A model generated the notes under the pieces. It was given only the letters and a program-made list of their open reading frames with translations, made no database searches and was not told the origin of the DNA. Below, piece by piece: positions 26,661 to 35,646 of a stretch of 64,000 nt of DNA (positions are counted from its first letter, which is position 1; each line of letters begins with the position of its first letter). Where the stretch lies: the NCBI RefSeq assembly GCF_022134585.1, contig NZ_JAKNCT010000006.1, positions 106,355 to 170,354 of the forward strand, read 5' to 3'. The position numbers were made by a program, and so were the translations under genes. The DNA is from Mesosutterella porci. Lineage in GTDB: Bacteria; Pseudomonadota; Gammaproteobacteria; Burkholderiales; Burkholderiaceae_F.

Positions 26661-27355
26661 AGCCTCTGACTTTTGCACTTCGCAGCTGGAGCGCCGCAGC
26701 TCCCGGCGCCATGACGGGCCAGGACGGCCCGGGTCCCTTCGCCTCCCGCTTCAGGCCGGCCTGCCGCCTCCGACCCCTTGCGGCGCGAAGGCTCTCGGCC
26801 GGCGCGCGGCTTGCCGTCGAGTGCGCCCTTGCGGCCGCAGGGGGCTCTGCCCCGGGCTTTGCGGTTTTCGCCAGCCGCAGCGCGGAGCTGCCGCGCTGCG
26901 AGAAAATTCTCTCCTGTCTTGCGGGGGACGAGGATCCCTCGCCTACCGACTTCATGATGTCGGTACACAATGCGGCGGCGGGTTTTTTCTCCATCGAGGC
27001 TCACTGCCGGGTCCCTCATTCTTCGGTGGCGGCCGGGGAGGAGACTTTCTCCGCGGCGCTCTTTGAGGCTGCCGCGGCGCTTGGGACGGGGGCGGGCAGC
27101 GTTCTCGCGGTTTTTTATGAGAACGATCCGCCGCCGGTTATCGGCCGCTGTTTTTTAATCGCGCCTCCGCCCGGCCCCTGGGCCGTGGCTCTGATGCTCT
27201 CCCCGGGCGGGGAGCTGTGCGCGGAGCCCTCGGCCGCTGCCTGGGCGGCGGCTGCGCAGGAGCCCGCTCTGCAGCTTCTTTCCGGGTTTGCCTCGGGCGT
27301 GCAGGGCTTCGAAGTCCGCGAGCCGCGACGGCTCTGGCGCTGGAGCAGAACATGA
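26657..27355 (+). CDS. apeC: beta-ketoacyl-synthase-like chain-length-factor subunit
   Basis: A 232-residue half-size ketosynthase-like protein (beta-ketoacyl synthase N-terminal-like domain). SPTDFMMSVHNAAAGFFSI (95-113) marks the family. At the position where a ketosynthase would carry its catalytic Cys the sequence is HSSVAAGEETF, and no HGTGT motif exists, so it cannot condense. In aryl polyene systems the equivalent protein pairs with a true ketosynthase and sets chain length. It overlaps both neighbours by 4 bases. Confidence 0.75.
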   Translation: MKPLTFALRSWSAAAPGAMTGQDGPGPFASRFRPACRLRPLAARRLSAGARLAVECALAAAGGSAPGFAVFASRSAELPRCEKILSCLAGDEDPSPTDFMMSVHNAAAGFFSIEAHCRVPHSSVAAGEETFSAALFEAAAALGTGAGSVLAVFYENDPPPVIGRCFLIAPPPGPWAVALMLSPGGELCAEPSAAAWAAAAQEPALQLLSGFASGVQGFEVREPRRLWRWSRT

Positions 27356-28149
27356 CTTCGGCGCGGCTTAAGCTTCCCCGCAGGCCCCGGGACTCCTTCG
27401 CGGCGCTTCAGCTGCGAAGGATCGCGACCGGTTTCGGGTGGGCGGTCTTCGGCCTGGGAGGACTGCTGCTTTCTCTCACCTGGTTTCGGTGGCTGTGCTG
27501 GTCGGAGCCCGACGCGCAGAGGCGGATGATGCGGGCGAGGCGCACGATCGGCGCCTCCTTCAGGCTCTACCTTCGGCTGCTGCGGAGGCTTCGCGTGCTC
27601 GATCTCGACACTTCGGAGTTGCGCGCACTGCCGCGCAGCAGGGGCGCGGTGATTGTCTCCAATCACCCGACGCTGCTCGACTACGTCTTCATAGCTTCCG
27701 AGATGCCCGAGACGGACTGCATCGTGAAGGAAGCGCTTGCACATAATTTCTTCCTCAAGGGCGTCGTGTGCGCCGCGGGTTATCTCTACAATTCCGAGGA
27801 CCCGGAGCGGCTGCTGCAGGAATGCGAGGAAAGGCTTCGCGCGGGCGGCACGGTCCTTGTTTTTCCGGAGGGGACCCGCACCAGGCCCGGCGCTGTCATG
27901 AAGTTCCGGCGCGGAGCCGCGCAGATCGCGCTTCGAAGCGGAGGGCTGATCCAGGCGATTAATATACAATGCTCGGAAAGCTGGCTCGCCAAGGGGGAGC
28001 CCTGGTACCGAATTCCCTCCTCAAGGCCGGTCATCAGGCTCGTGCCCGCGGGCACAATCGATCCCCGGCGCTGCTGGGACGGCAGCCCCGACTCGATCCC
28101 GGCTGCGGCCCGTGCGCTCACCCTGGAGATTGCGAGGCGGCTGTCCTGA
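27352..28149 (+). CDS. apeD: 1-acyl-glycerol-phosphate-type acyltransferase (LPLAT)
   Basis: A 265-residue membrane-associated acyltransferase. There is one N-terminal hydrophobic segment (about 26-48). The PlsC-type catalytic motif NHPTLLD (H-x4-D) and the substrate-binding FPEGTRT follow. In the ape pathway it would transfer an acyl or aryl polyene chain onto a lipid acceptor. It starts in an ATGA overlap and is followed after 23 bp by the first ACP gene. Confidence 0.85.
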   Translation: MTSARLKLPRRPRDSFAALQLRRIATGFGWAVFGLGGLLLSLTWFRWLCWSEPDAQRRMMRARRTIGASFRLYLRLLRRLRVLDLDTSELRALPRSRGAVIVSNHPTLLDYVFIASEMPETDCIVKEALAHNFFLKGVVCAAGYLYNSEDPERLLQECEERLRAGGTVLVFPEGTRTRPGAVMKFRRGAAQIALRSGGLIQAINIQCSESWLAKGEPWYRIPSSRPVIRLVPAGTIDPRRCWDGSPDSIPAAARALTLEIARRLS

Positions 28150-28172
28150 TCTATATCCCAAGGCAACGGCAC

Positions 28173-28445
28173 ATGACGGATAACGTTGAAAATCAGCTGA
28201 AATCGCTCATCGTTGAATCGCTTAATCTTGAAGGCGTCCAGCCCGAGGACATCGAAGACGAGGCCCCGCTTTTTTCCGAAGAGGGACTGGGGCTGGATTC
28301 AATCGATGCGCTGGAGCTCGGCATGGCGATCAAGAAAAAATTCGGGGTCGCCATCGGGGGCGAAACCGAGGAGAACCGGAGCCGCTTCCGTTCGGTCTCG
28401 ACGCTGGCCGACTACATCCGCTCCCAGCAGAGCTTGAAGAGGTGA
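28173..28445 (+). CDS. apeE: acyl carrier protein 1
   Basis: A 90-residue acidic carrier protein with the phosphopantetheine site GLDSIDALEL (Ser43). It probably carries the growing polyene. A phosphopantetheinyl transferase gene is not in this window and must be supplied from elsewhere. The ATG at 28173 begins the conserved first helix; longer in-frame starts lie inside the previous gene. The second ACP gene follows 10 bp later. Confidence 0.92.
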   Translation: MTDNVENQLKSLIVESLNLEGVQPEDIEDEAPLFSEEGLGLDSIDALELGMAIKKKFGVAIGGETEENRSRFRSVSTLADYIRSQQSLKR

Positions 28446-28455
28446 AAGACATATC

Positions 28456-28731
28456 ATGGAAAAGTTGAGCCGGGACGAACTCTACCGCGAGCTGCTCGAG
28501 GTCCTCGAGAAATTTTTCGAAGTGGATCCCTCGACGGTCAAGCCTGAAACGAAGCTCTTCGAAGACCTTGACCTCGATTCCATCGACGCTGTGGACATGG
28601 TCGTGCAGATGCAGAAGAAAACCGGGCGCCGCTTCCAGCCTGATGACTTCCGTCAGGTGAAGACGGTCTCAGACGTGCTCGACGTGCTGGAGCGGCTGCA
28701 GAAGGACGCGCCGGCTGAGGATGCCCGCTGA
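28456..28731 (+). CDS. apeF: acyl carrier protein 2
   Basis: A 91-residue carrier protein with DLDLDSIDAVDMVV (Ser42 for phosphopantetheine). Two different ACPs in tandem are characteristic of aryl polyene clusters, and division of labour between loading and elongation is known for that pathway. The last 11 bases overlap the following membrane-protein gene. Confidence 0.92.
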   Translation: MEKLSRDELYRELLEVLEKFFEVDPSTVKPETKLFEDLDLDSIDAVDMVVQMQKKTGRRFQPDDFRQVKTVSDVLDVLERLQKDAPAEDAR

Positions 28732-29305
28732 ATCCCGCGCCCGGGTCCTGCGGGCTGCCTCGGCGGCTTTGTCTGCGCTGTGGCCCCTTGCGGTGCTGGC
28801 CGGGCTCGCCCTCGGGGCTCTTTTCTGGGTGTTTGCCCTGGGGCTCGTGCTTTTTGGCGTCCGGGCCGCGCTGGAGCTTCGCTCCGGCCGCAGAGGCGTC
28901 TCTGCGGCCGCTGTCTCCGGTGCGGGCGCCGCGGTCTGCGCGGCCGGGCTTTTTTTTGCGAGGGACGCTGCGGCGCTCTGGTACCCGGTTGTCGTGAACG
29001 CGGTTCTTTTCTTGGTCTTCAGCTCTTCGCTTATCCGCGGCATGCCGGTGGCGGAGCGGTTCGCGCGGATCGCCTCCGGAAAACCGCTTCCCGCCGCGGC
29101 GGTCCGCTACTGCCGCAGGGTGACGCTCGTCTGGTGCTTTTTTTTCATCCTGAACGGAGCGGTGGCGCTCCTTACGGTTCTCTCGGGCAGCCTGCGCTGG
29201 TGGGGGCTCTGGAATGGCTGCCTCAGCTACCTCTTCATGGGCACGCTCATGGCTTCAGAGTACCTGGTGCGAAGGAGGCTGCAGCATGCCGCTGCCGTTC
29301 AATGA
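28721..29305 (+). CDS. apeG: aryl polyene cluster integral membrane protein (COG4648-like)
   Basis: A 194-residue inner-membrane protein with about five or six hydrophobic helices and short loops. The pattern RYCRRVTLVWCFFFILNG and WNGCLSYLFMGTLMASEYLVRRR is typical of the membrane protein between the ACPs and ligase in ape clusters. The precise role is unknown. It overlaps the ACP gene by 11 bases and the ligase gene by 20 bases. Confidence 0.8.
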   Translation: MPAESRARVLRAASAALSALWPLAVLAGLALGALFWVFALGLVLFGVRAALELRSGRRGVSAAAVSGAGAAVCAAGLFFARDAAALWYPVVVNAVLFLVFSSSLIRGMPVAERFARIASGKPLPAAAVRYCRRVTLVWCFFFILNGAVALLTVLSGSLRWWGLWNGCLSYLFMGTLMASEYLVRRRLQHAAAVQ

Positions 29306-30581
29306 CTGGCTGAGGGCGGGGGATCCTTCGCGTCCGCTGTTTCTCAAAAAGGGCGGGGCGGTCACGGTCCGGATGCTCGCCGCGGAGGCGGCCCGCAGGC
29401 TCGCGCTTGTGGAGAGGACGGGCTGGGAGCGCATTGCCGTTCAAAGCCAGGGGGCAGCGGATTTTCTCGCCTCCTTCGCCGCGATTCTCTGCGCGGGCCG
29501 CACGCCGGTCCTGCCCGGCAGCAGACGGCCGGACGACGCGGCGCTTGGCGGCTCGGCCGACGCTGTTCTGGGCCGCGGCCCCCGCGGGAGCCTTCCCCGG
29601 ATCGATCCGGCCGACTCCCTTGCCGCAGGTCTGTCCGTGCTTCCGCCAGTGCCTCCCGAGGCCGGTTTCGTCCTTTACACTTCAGGTTCGAGCGGCACCC
29701 CCAAGGAGGTCCGAAAAAGCGTTGGGCAGATGGACCGCGAGGCGGAAATCACCTCCGCGCTTTTCGCTTCGAGGCTGGAGGGGCTGGTCTTCGCCGGCAC
29801 CGTGGATCCGCTCCACATGTACGGGCTTTCTTTTCTGATATGGCTGCCGATGGCGCTCGGACTGCCCGTGCTGGCGCGCAGGCTTGAGGTGCCTGAAGAC
29901 CTTGCGGGCCTCACCTTTCCCTCCGCCCTCGTCACGACTCCTACTTTCCTTCACTATCTGGAGCCCGCGCCCGAAGGCCCTGACATCCGCTTTCTGCTCA
30001 CCGCCGGCGGCCCGCTTTCCGCCGGGGATGCGGGCAGGGCCCGCAGCAGCCTCGGCCTCTGGGCCGATGAAATCTACGGCAGTACGGAGCTCGGCGCCAT
30101 TGCCTCAAGGCGCTCCTGCGATTCGCCGGGGCTGGCGCGCCTTCTGCCGGGCATCGCCTTTGCCGACGCGGCGCGGGCGATCATTTCGACCCCGCTTGTC
30201 CCCGAAGGCCGGGCGCAGCTCGACGATCTGATTGAACCCCTCGGGGGTTCTTCCTTCAGGCTTCTCGGGCGGCGCGATCAGATCGTCAAGGTGGCCGAGC
30301 ACAGGGTGAGCCTCGGAGAGGTTGAAAGGGCAGTGCAGCTCGACGGGCGGGAAGTCCGGGCTCTGCTGGTCGTTCGAAACGGCAGGGCCGCCATCGGACT
30401 TGTGGTCTCGGGCTATCCCGCAGGGCCCCTGCCTGGCGCGACAGCGGCTGCGCTGCGGCGCAGGCTTCTAGCCCGGCTGCCGCTTCCTGCCGTCCCCAGG
30501 TTCTTCCGGGGCTGTCCGAGGCTGCCCCGCAACGCGCAGGGCAAGGTGGAAAGGGAGCGTTTACTGGAGCTTTTCAAATGA
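29286..30581 (+). CDS. apeH: AMP-dependent aryl-acid ligase
   Basis: A 431-residue adenylating enzyme, a little shorter than full acyl-CoA synthetases. Motifs in order are YTSGSSGTPK (ATP-binding P-loop), YGSTELG, RLLGRRDQIVKVAEHRVSLGEVE (hinge) and PRNAQGKVER with the catalytic Lys. It is expected to activate the aromatic starter, 4-hydroxybenzoate in characterised systems, and load an ACP. The ATG at 29286 lies inside the previous gene and matches family length. Confidence 0.87.
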   Translation: MPLPFNDWLRAGDPSRPLFLKKGGAVTVRMLAAEAARRLALVERTGWERIAVQSQGAADFLASFAAILCAGRTPVLPGSRRPDDAALGGSADAVLGRGPRGSLPRIDPADSLAAGLSVLPPVPPEAGFVLYTSGSSGTPKEVRKSVGQMDREAEITSALFASRLEGLVFAGTVDPLHMYGLSFLIWLPMALGLPVLARRLEVPEDLAGLTFPSALVTTPTFLHYLEPAPEGPDIRFLLTAGGPLSAGDAGRARSSLGLWADEIYGSTELGAIASRRSCDSPGLARLLPGIAFADAARAIISTPLVPEGRAQLDDLIEPLGGSSFRLLGRRDQIVKVAEHRVSLGEVERAVQLDGREVRALLVVRNGRAAIGLVVSGYPAGPLPGATAAALRRRLLARLPLPAVPRFFRGCPRLPRNAQGKVERERLLELFK

Positions 30582-30958
30582 CAGAAGCAGAGCGTTGGCC
30601 CGAGGTGATCGAGCCGCCCCGCAGCGGCCCTTCCGGCGAGCTGGCCGTCGTGCTGAGGCTGCAGCCCGGGCTTTTATGGTTCCAGGGGCATTTCCCGGTT
30701 CAGCCGATCGCGCCCGGCTTTGCCCAGATTGAATGGGTGCTTTACTACGCCGGCGCCCAGGCCCGGGGGCTGAGGCTGTCCGAAGTGGGAATGATCAAGT
30801 TCACCCGCCCCCTTTATCCCGGCGAGCGGGTGTGCCTGAGGCTGCGCCGCGAGCCTGCCGGCCGGGGCGAGCTCGTGAAATTTTCCTTTGCTGCTCTGAC
30901 GGCCCGGGGCGAAGTGCCCTGCAGCCGCGGCAGGCTTGCGCTGTGCGGGGCTTCATGA
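30578..30958 (+). CDS. apeI: 3-hydroxyacyl-ACP dehydratase (hotdog fold) I
   Basis: A 126-residue FabA/FabZ-like hotdog protein. The catalytic-His motif WFQGHFPVQPIAPGFAQIEWV is intact. It dehydrates the 3-hydroxyacyl intermediate to make the conjugated double bonds. It starts in an ATGA overlap with the ligase and ends in another overlap with the next gene. Confidence 0.87.
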   Translation: MTEAERWPEVIEPPRSGPSGELAVVLRLQPGLLWFQGHFPVQPIAPGFAQIEWVLYYAGAQARGLRLSEVGMIKFTRPLYPGERVCLRLRREPAGRGELVKFSFAALTARGEVPCSRGRLALCGAS

Positions 30959-32703
30959 TGAAGGAGGCTTCGGAGTTCAGGCCTGCCGTGCTGATCCCCT
31001 GCTACAACCATGGCGCGACGCTGGGGCGGGTGCTGGAGAAGGTCTCGCGGCTGGAGCTGCCCTGCCTTGTCGTCGATGACGGCAGCGACGGGGAGAACCG
31101 CCGCCTGATTGACGAGGCGGTCGCAGCCAGGCCTTTTTGCTCGCTTGAGCGACGCGCCGCCAACGGCGGCAAGGGGGCGGCCGTCATGCAGGGGGTGGAG
31201 GCGCTCGCTGTGCGGGGCTACACCCACGTGCTGCAGGTTGACGCCGACCTTCAGCACAATCTGGCCGACGCGCCGCTGCTTCTCGAGCGCGCCAGGCGCC
31301 GTCCCGAGGCACTCGTCTCGGGACTGCCCGTCTACGACGAGAGTGCTCCGCTCGGACGGCGCATCGGCCGGGCGATCACGCAGTTCTGGGTGAGGCTCGA
31401 GACGCTGTCCACAGACATTCGCGACAGCATGTGCGGCTTTCGCGTTTACCCGGTCTCCGCCTTCATGCGGGTGATCCGTGCGGGCCGCCCGGGCGGCCGC
31501 ATGGACTTCGATATTGAAATCCTCGTGCGGCTGCACTGGGCCGGCGTCCCGATGGAGTTCGTGCCGACGCGGGTCGTCTACCCTGAAGGCGGCGTCTCGC
31601 ACTTCGATTACCTCAGGGACAACCTTCGCATTTCCGCCATGCACACGAAGCTCATGCTGGAGGCCCCGGCTCACTGGCTGTCCAGGCTGAGGGGCAGCCG
31701 CAGGGCCTCAGGCGGCTGGGAGGTCCAGCCGGAGCGGCACGGGGCGCCGGGGATCCGGATACTGCTTTGGATTTACCGGCGCTTCGGCCGGGGCGTTTTT
31801 CGCGCAGTGCTGCGCCCGGTCGTTTTCTTTTACTGGGCCACCGGGACGGAGGGCCGGCGGGAAAGCGGCCGCTATCTGCGGCTTGTCCGCGGCTTTGCGG
31901 CTGCCCGCGGCGTCATGAGCTCCCCGTGCGAGCCGCTCACGAGTTACAGGCATTTCCTGCATTTCGGCGAGGCGCTTCTAGACCGGATCCTCGCCTGGAA
32001 CGGCGAATTCAGCCTGAGCCGCGACATCGTGCTCGATCAAGGCGCGGACCGTGCGCTTGCCGTCCGCGGGGGCGCGAGGGGAAAGCTTCTCCTCACTTCC
32101 CACTACGGGGTTCCGGAAGTCTGCCGGGCGCTTGCGTGGCGCGACGCGGGCACGCCGGTCACCGTCGTGCTCTTCGAGGGAAACGCGCAGGCGTTTCGAA
32201 AAGAGCTTGAAAAGGAGGCCGGGCTCTCGAGGCTCACGGTCATTTCGGCCGCGGACTTCGGCCTGGGAACGGCCGCCGAGCTCGAAAGCCGGATCCGCCG
32301 CGGCGAGTGGGTGGCCATGGCGGCCGACCGACTCCCGGCCGGGGCCGCCCGCGCAAGGAAGGAGCGCTTCATCCGCGTGCCGTTTCTCGGCCGTCCCGCC
32401 TGCTTCCCGGCCGGGCCCTACATTCTCGCCTCGCTCCTCGACTGCGAGGTGGACACGCTCTTTGCCTGCCGGGAGGGAAATCGGTTCCGGGTTTCCTGTG
32501 CTAAATTGGCCGACAGGGTTTCGCTGCCCAGGCTGGAGCGCGAACAGGCCCTGAAGCGGTTCGCCGAAGCTTTTGCCTCAAGGCTTGAAGAGCAGGTGCT
32601 CAGGCAGCCGCTCGAGTGGTTCAACTTTTACGATTTCTGGGCGGAACCGCGCCGGAAGTCCCCGGAGCCGATGAGAGATCTTGGACGACCACTTCAAAAA
32701 TGA
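30955..32703 (+). CDS. apeJ: fused glycosyltransferase family 2 / LpxL-type acyltransferase
   Basis: A 582-residue two-domain protein. Residues about 8-240 are a GT2 domain with VLIPCYNHGATLGRVL, VVDDGSDG, NGGKGAAVMQG and the metal-binding VDADLQH. Residues about 280-570 are a lipid A acyltransferase-type domain, with SHYGVPEVCRAL at the H-x4-E catalytic position. This fusion is typical of aryl polyene clusters and would attach sugar and lipid to the product. Two adjacent ATG codons (30955, 30958) both overlap the previous stop. Confidence 0.87.
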   Translation: MMKEASEFRPAVLIPCYNHGATLGRVLEKVSRLELPCLVVDDGSDGENRRLIDEAVAARPFCSLERRAANGGKGAAVMQGVEALAVRGYTHVLQVDADLQHNLADAPLLLERARRRPEALVSGLPVYDESAPLGRRIGRAITQFWVRLETLSTDIRDSMCGFRVYPVSAFMRVIRAGRPGGRMDFDIEILVRLHWAGVPMEFVPTRVVYPEGGVSHFDYLRDNLRISAMHTKLMLEAPAHWLSRLRGSRRASGGWEVQPERHGAPGIRILLWIYRRFGRGVFRAVLRPVVFFYWATGTEGRRESGRYLRLVRGFAAARGVMSSPCEPLTSYRHFLHFGEALLDRILAWNGEFSLSRDIVLDQGADRALAVRGGARGKLLLTSHYGVPEVCRALAWRDAGTPVTVVLFEGNAQAFRKELEKEAGLSRLTVISAADFGLGTAAELESRIRRGEWVAMAADRLPAGAARARKERFIRVPFLGRPACFPAGPYILASLLDCEVDTLFACREGNRFRVSCAKLADRVSLPRLEREQALKRFAEAFASRLEEQVLRQPLEWFNFYDFWAEPRRKSPEPMRDLGRPLQK

Positions 32704-33320
32704 TCACAAGAAGGCTGTTTTTATTATCTTTTCTGATGTGCAACCCGCTCCTCTGCCGCGCAGAGGAGCTCACGCTGGAAAGTCTTTCAAGGCGGCTTTC
32801 GGGCGTGCGCACCCTTACGGCTGACTTCACCCAGAACCGGCGCCTGCGGGCGGCGGCCCGGCCCCTTGTTTCGAGGGGCCGGGTGGCCGTGGTGCAGGGT
32901 GCGGGCGTGCTCTGGGATCAGGCCTCGCCCTTCGTGACGCGCACGACGGTCACCAGGCAGAAAATCACGATCGAGCTCGAGGGCGGCCGCACCGAAGTGG
33001 TCACCTCGAAGTCCAACCCCCGGGCCTTTGCCTTTGCAAGCCTCATGCAGTCCGTCCTTTCCGGGGATGCTTCGGCCTTCAAAAGCCAGTTTGACGTGAA
33101 GAACCTCAAAGAGCGTCCGGGCGGCCGCTGGGAGCTCTCGCTCGCGGCGCGGGCCGAGCCCCTGTCGAGAATGTTCTCCCTGGTCAGGATCTCGGGCCGC
33201 GAGGCCGTCGAGTCGCTGGAGCTCAGGTCGGCTGCGAAGGAAGTGACGCGCATTGACTTCAGGTCCCTGGTTCTCAACGAGGCACCCGATGAAACGGTCC
33301 GACGTCGTCTCGGTCTTTAA
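32700..33320 (+). CDS. apeL: LolA-like outer membrane lipoprotein carrier
   Basis: A 206-residue secreted protein. It has a cleavable signal (about 1-20) and a LolA-like fold beginning LTADFTQNRRLRAAARPLVSRG, with VLWDQASPF. It probably carries the lipid-linked aryl polyene across the periplasm. It overlaps the previous stop by 4 bases and the exporter gene by 32 bases. In characterised clusters a thioesterase gene usually lies between the preceding fusion protein and this gene, and none is present. Confidence 0.82.
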   Translation: MITRRLFLLSFLMCNPLLCRAEELTLESLSRRLSGVRTLTADFTQNRRLRAAARPLVSRGRVAVVQGAGVLWDQASPFVTRTTVTRQKITIELEGGRTEVVTSKSNPRAFAFASLMQSVLSGDASAFKSQFDVKNLKERPGGRWELSLAARAEPLSRMFSLVRISGREAVESLELRSAAKEVTRIDFRSLVLNEAPDETVRRRLGL

Positions 33321-35646
33321 GGCGGCCGCGGCAAAGCTGCGGACGAACTCGGGCGCGGCCTGGGGCTGGGCGGGCGTTGTTTTCGTTCTCTTTGCCTTTC
33401 TTCTGATCGCGCTTCCCCGGGTTCCGGTCTCCTCAGACGTGATGGAGCTGATCCCGGAGCCCGCCGCGGGGCAGGTCTCGCGCGCGGAAATCCGATCTCT
33501 GGCCTCTAAAATGGGCCGGCAGGTCATTTTCGCCGTATCCGGCCCGGAAGCCGCGGCCGAAGATTTTTCAAACCGGCTCTCGAAGCTGCCCGGCTTTTCA
33601 TCTTTCAGCGGGCGGCTTGATCCGGTGCGCACCCGCGACTCTGCGCGCTTCCTTTTTGAGCATAGGGCCGCGTTCCTGTCGCAGCAGACCCGTTCGAGGC
33701 TCGAGGAGGGGGGCGGCGCGCAGGCCGCATGGGTGCTTTCGCAGCTCTATGCGCCGCTGGCGGGCGTGTCCTCCTCGGAGCTCACCCGCGATCCGCTTCT
33801 TCTCATGCGCACTTCGAACCTGATCGACCGGGGCGAAGGGGGGGTGCGCAACAGCGGCGGGTGGCTCACCGGAAACGATTCCGAAGGGCGGAGCTGGAGA
33901 ATCCTGCACGCCGAAGTGGATCCTGCGTTTACCGGGGCCTCGGAGCTGAGCAGCCTCGTCGGCTCGATCAAGGAGGCCGAGCGGCAGACCCGGGCGCTTT
34001 TCCCCGGGGCTCGCTTTGCCGCTTCGGGGGCCGTCTTTTATTCGGATTACGCGGGCAGCAGCGCGCGGCACGATGTCTCCAAGCTCGGGCTGATTTCGCT
34101 CGCGCTGCTTCTGGTGCTTCTCATCGCGGCCTTCCGCTCAGTCCTGCCGCTCGCGCTGTGCCTGGCTTCCATCGCGGTCGGCGCTGCGGCCGGCGCTGCA
34201 GCGACCATCCTGGTCTTCGGGAAGATCCATCTTCTCACGCTCGTGATGAGCCTCTCGCTCATCGGCATTTCCGCGGACTACACGACGCACTACTTCACCG
34301 CCCGCATGAAGGCCGGGGCCGGCGTTTCGATCTATGAGACGGCCCGCGGACTGAGGCCCCTCCTGCTGCAGGCTCTGGCGACCACTTGCGCGGCCTATGC
34401 GGCGTTTCTGTTCTCGCCTTTCCCCGGCCTGCGCCAGCTCGGCATTTTCAGCGTGGCCGGGCTCTGCGCCTCCTTTGTCACCGTCATGGTCTGGTACCCG
34501 GGGCTCACGAGGCGCTTCAGGAGCCGGAGCCTCCCCTTCACAGGGGCGCTCCAGCGCTACATCGGGCTCTGGCGTGGCGGCCGCCTGTTCCCCTGGGCGG
34601 TTCTCGCGCTGCTCGCGCTTTTCTCGGTCTCGGGGATCATTCTGGCCGGAACCGATGACGACATCGGCGCCCTGCAGAGTTCGCCCCCCGGCCTTCGGGC
34701 CCAGGAGCAGGTGATCGCCTCGATCACGGGCCGGGACACGAGCCAGCGCTGGTTCATCGTACAGGGCAGTACGCCCGACGAGGCGCTCGACCGCAAGGAT
34801 CTCCTGCAGGCCGGGCTCGTTCAGCTGCGCGCCAAGGGGCTGATCGAGGGGGCCACGGTGGTGCCGCTGCACTCGCTTCGCGCGCAGCGCGAGGATGCGG
34901 CGCTCATTGAACGGGCGATGCCAGAGGTGAAGCGCCGCCTCGCGCAAGCCGGGATTTCGGTCCGGACAGGCGAGCGGCTGCATCCGCTGGAGCTGCGGAC
35001 CTGGCTGCGCGACTACCTGAGCCGCAGCTGGTCGGGCCTCATCGAGGGAGGCGTGGGCCGCACCGCCATTCTGGTGCCTGTGCAGGCGGGAAGAAACGCG
35101 AAAGCCGATGAGGCGCTCGCTGCACTTGCCGGTTCGGTGCCGGGATGCGCCTGGGTGGACCGAAGGAGCGATTTTTCGCAGCTTTTCGGCGAGGTCCGCA
35201 AGAGCGTGACCGTGACGCTTGCGGCCGCAGGCACCGCGATCATCCTCGCCTACGGCTTTGCCTGCGGCCCGCTGCGGGCCCTGGGGCTGCTGATTCCCTG
35301 CGCGCTGTCGATCGCTTCGGGAATCGCGGCCCTCGGCTGGGCAGGCCTACCGGTGAACATCTTCTCGCTCTTCGCGCTCATCCTGATCCTGGGCATCGGA
35401 ATCGACTACTCGCTTTTCTTCGGCTCGAGGCAGCGCGATTCGGAAGCGACGCTTTTCGCCGTTGTGACCGCGATGCTCACGACGGTAGCCTCACTGGGGA
35501 TTCTTGTCTTCAGCAGGACCGCGGCCGTCGCGAACTTCGGGCTCGCGCTTACGACCGGGGTATTTGCGGCATTTCTCGCCTCGCCTGTGACGCTGGCCCT
35601 TGAGGCGGTGCTCCAAAGGCGCAGGCGGCAGGGGAGGCGGCCTTGA
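33289..35646 (+). CDS. apeM: MMPL/RND-type exporter of the aryl polyene cluster
   Basis: A 785-residue polytopic protein with the RND/MMPL layout of two repeats. Each repeat has one helix, a large periplasmic domain and five helices. GISADYTTHYF in repeat 1 and GIGIDYSLFFGSR in repeat 2 are the conserved charged-helix positions. It is thought to move the finished molecule out of the inner membrane, handing it to the LolA-like protein. It starts 32 bases inside lolA and its stop overlaps the TTG of the ketosynthase gene. Confidence 0.87.
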   Translation: MKRSDVVSVFKAAAAKLRTNSGAAWGWAGVVFVLFAFLLIALPRVPVSSDVMELIPEPAAGQVSRAEIRSLASKMGRQVIFAVSGPEAAAEDFSNRLSKLPGFSSFSGRLDPVRTRDSARFLFEHRAAFLSQQTRSRLEEGGGAQAAWVLSQLYAPLAGVSSSELTRDPLLLMRTSNLIDRGEGGVRNSGGWLTGNDSEGRSWRILHAEVDPAFTGASELSSLVGSIKEAERQTRALFPGARFAASGAVFYSDYAGSSARHDVSKLGLISLALLLVLLIAAFRSVLPLALCLASIAVGAAAGAAATILVFGKIHLLTLVMSLSLIGISADYTTHYFTARMKAGAGVSIYETARGLRPLLLQALATTCAAYAAFLFSPFPGLRQLGIFSVAGLCASFVTVMVWYPGLTRRFRSRSLPFTGALQRYIGLWRGGRLFPWAVLALLALFSVSGIILAGTDDDIGALQSSPPGLRAQEQVIASITGRDTSQRWFIVQGSTPDEALDRKDLLQAGLVQLRAKGLIEGATVVPLHSLRAQREDAALIERAMPEVKRRLAQAGISVRTGERLHPLELRTWLRDYLSRSWSGLIEGGVGRTAILVPVQAGRNAKADEALAALAGSVPGCAWVDRRSDFSQLFGEVRKSVTVTLAAAGTAIILAYGFACGPLRALGLLIPCALSIASGIAALGWAGLPVNIFSLFALILILGIGIDYSLFFGSRQRDSEATLFAVVTAMLTTVASLGILVFSRTAAVANFGLALTTGVFAAFLASPVTLALEAVLQRRRRQGRRP

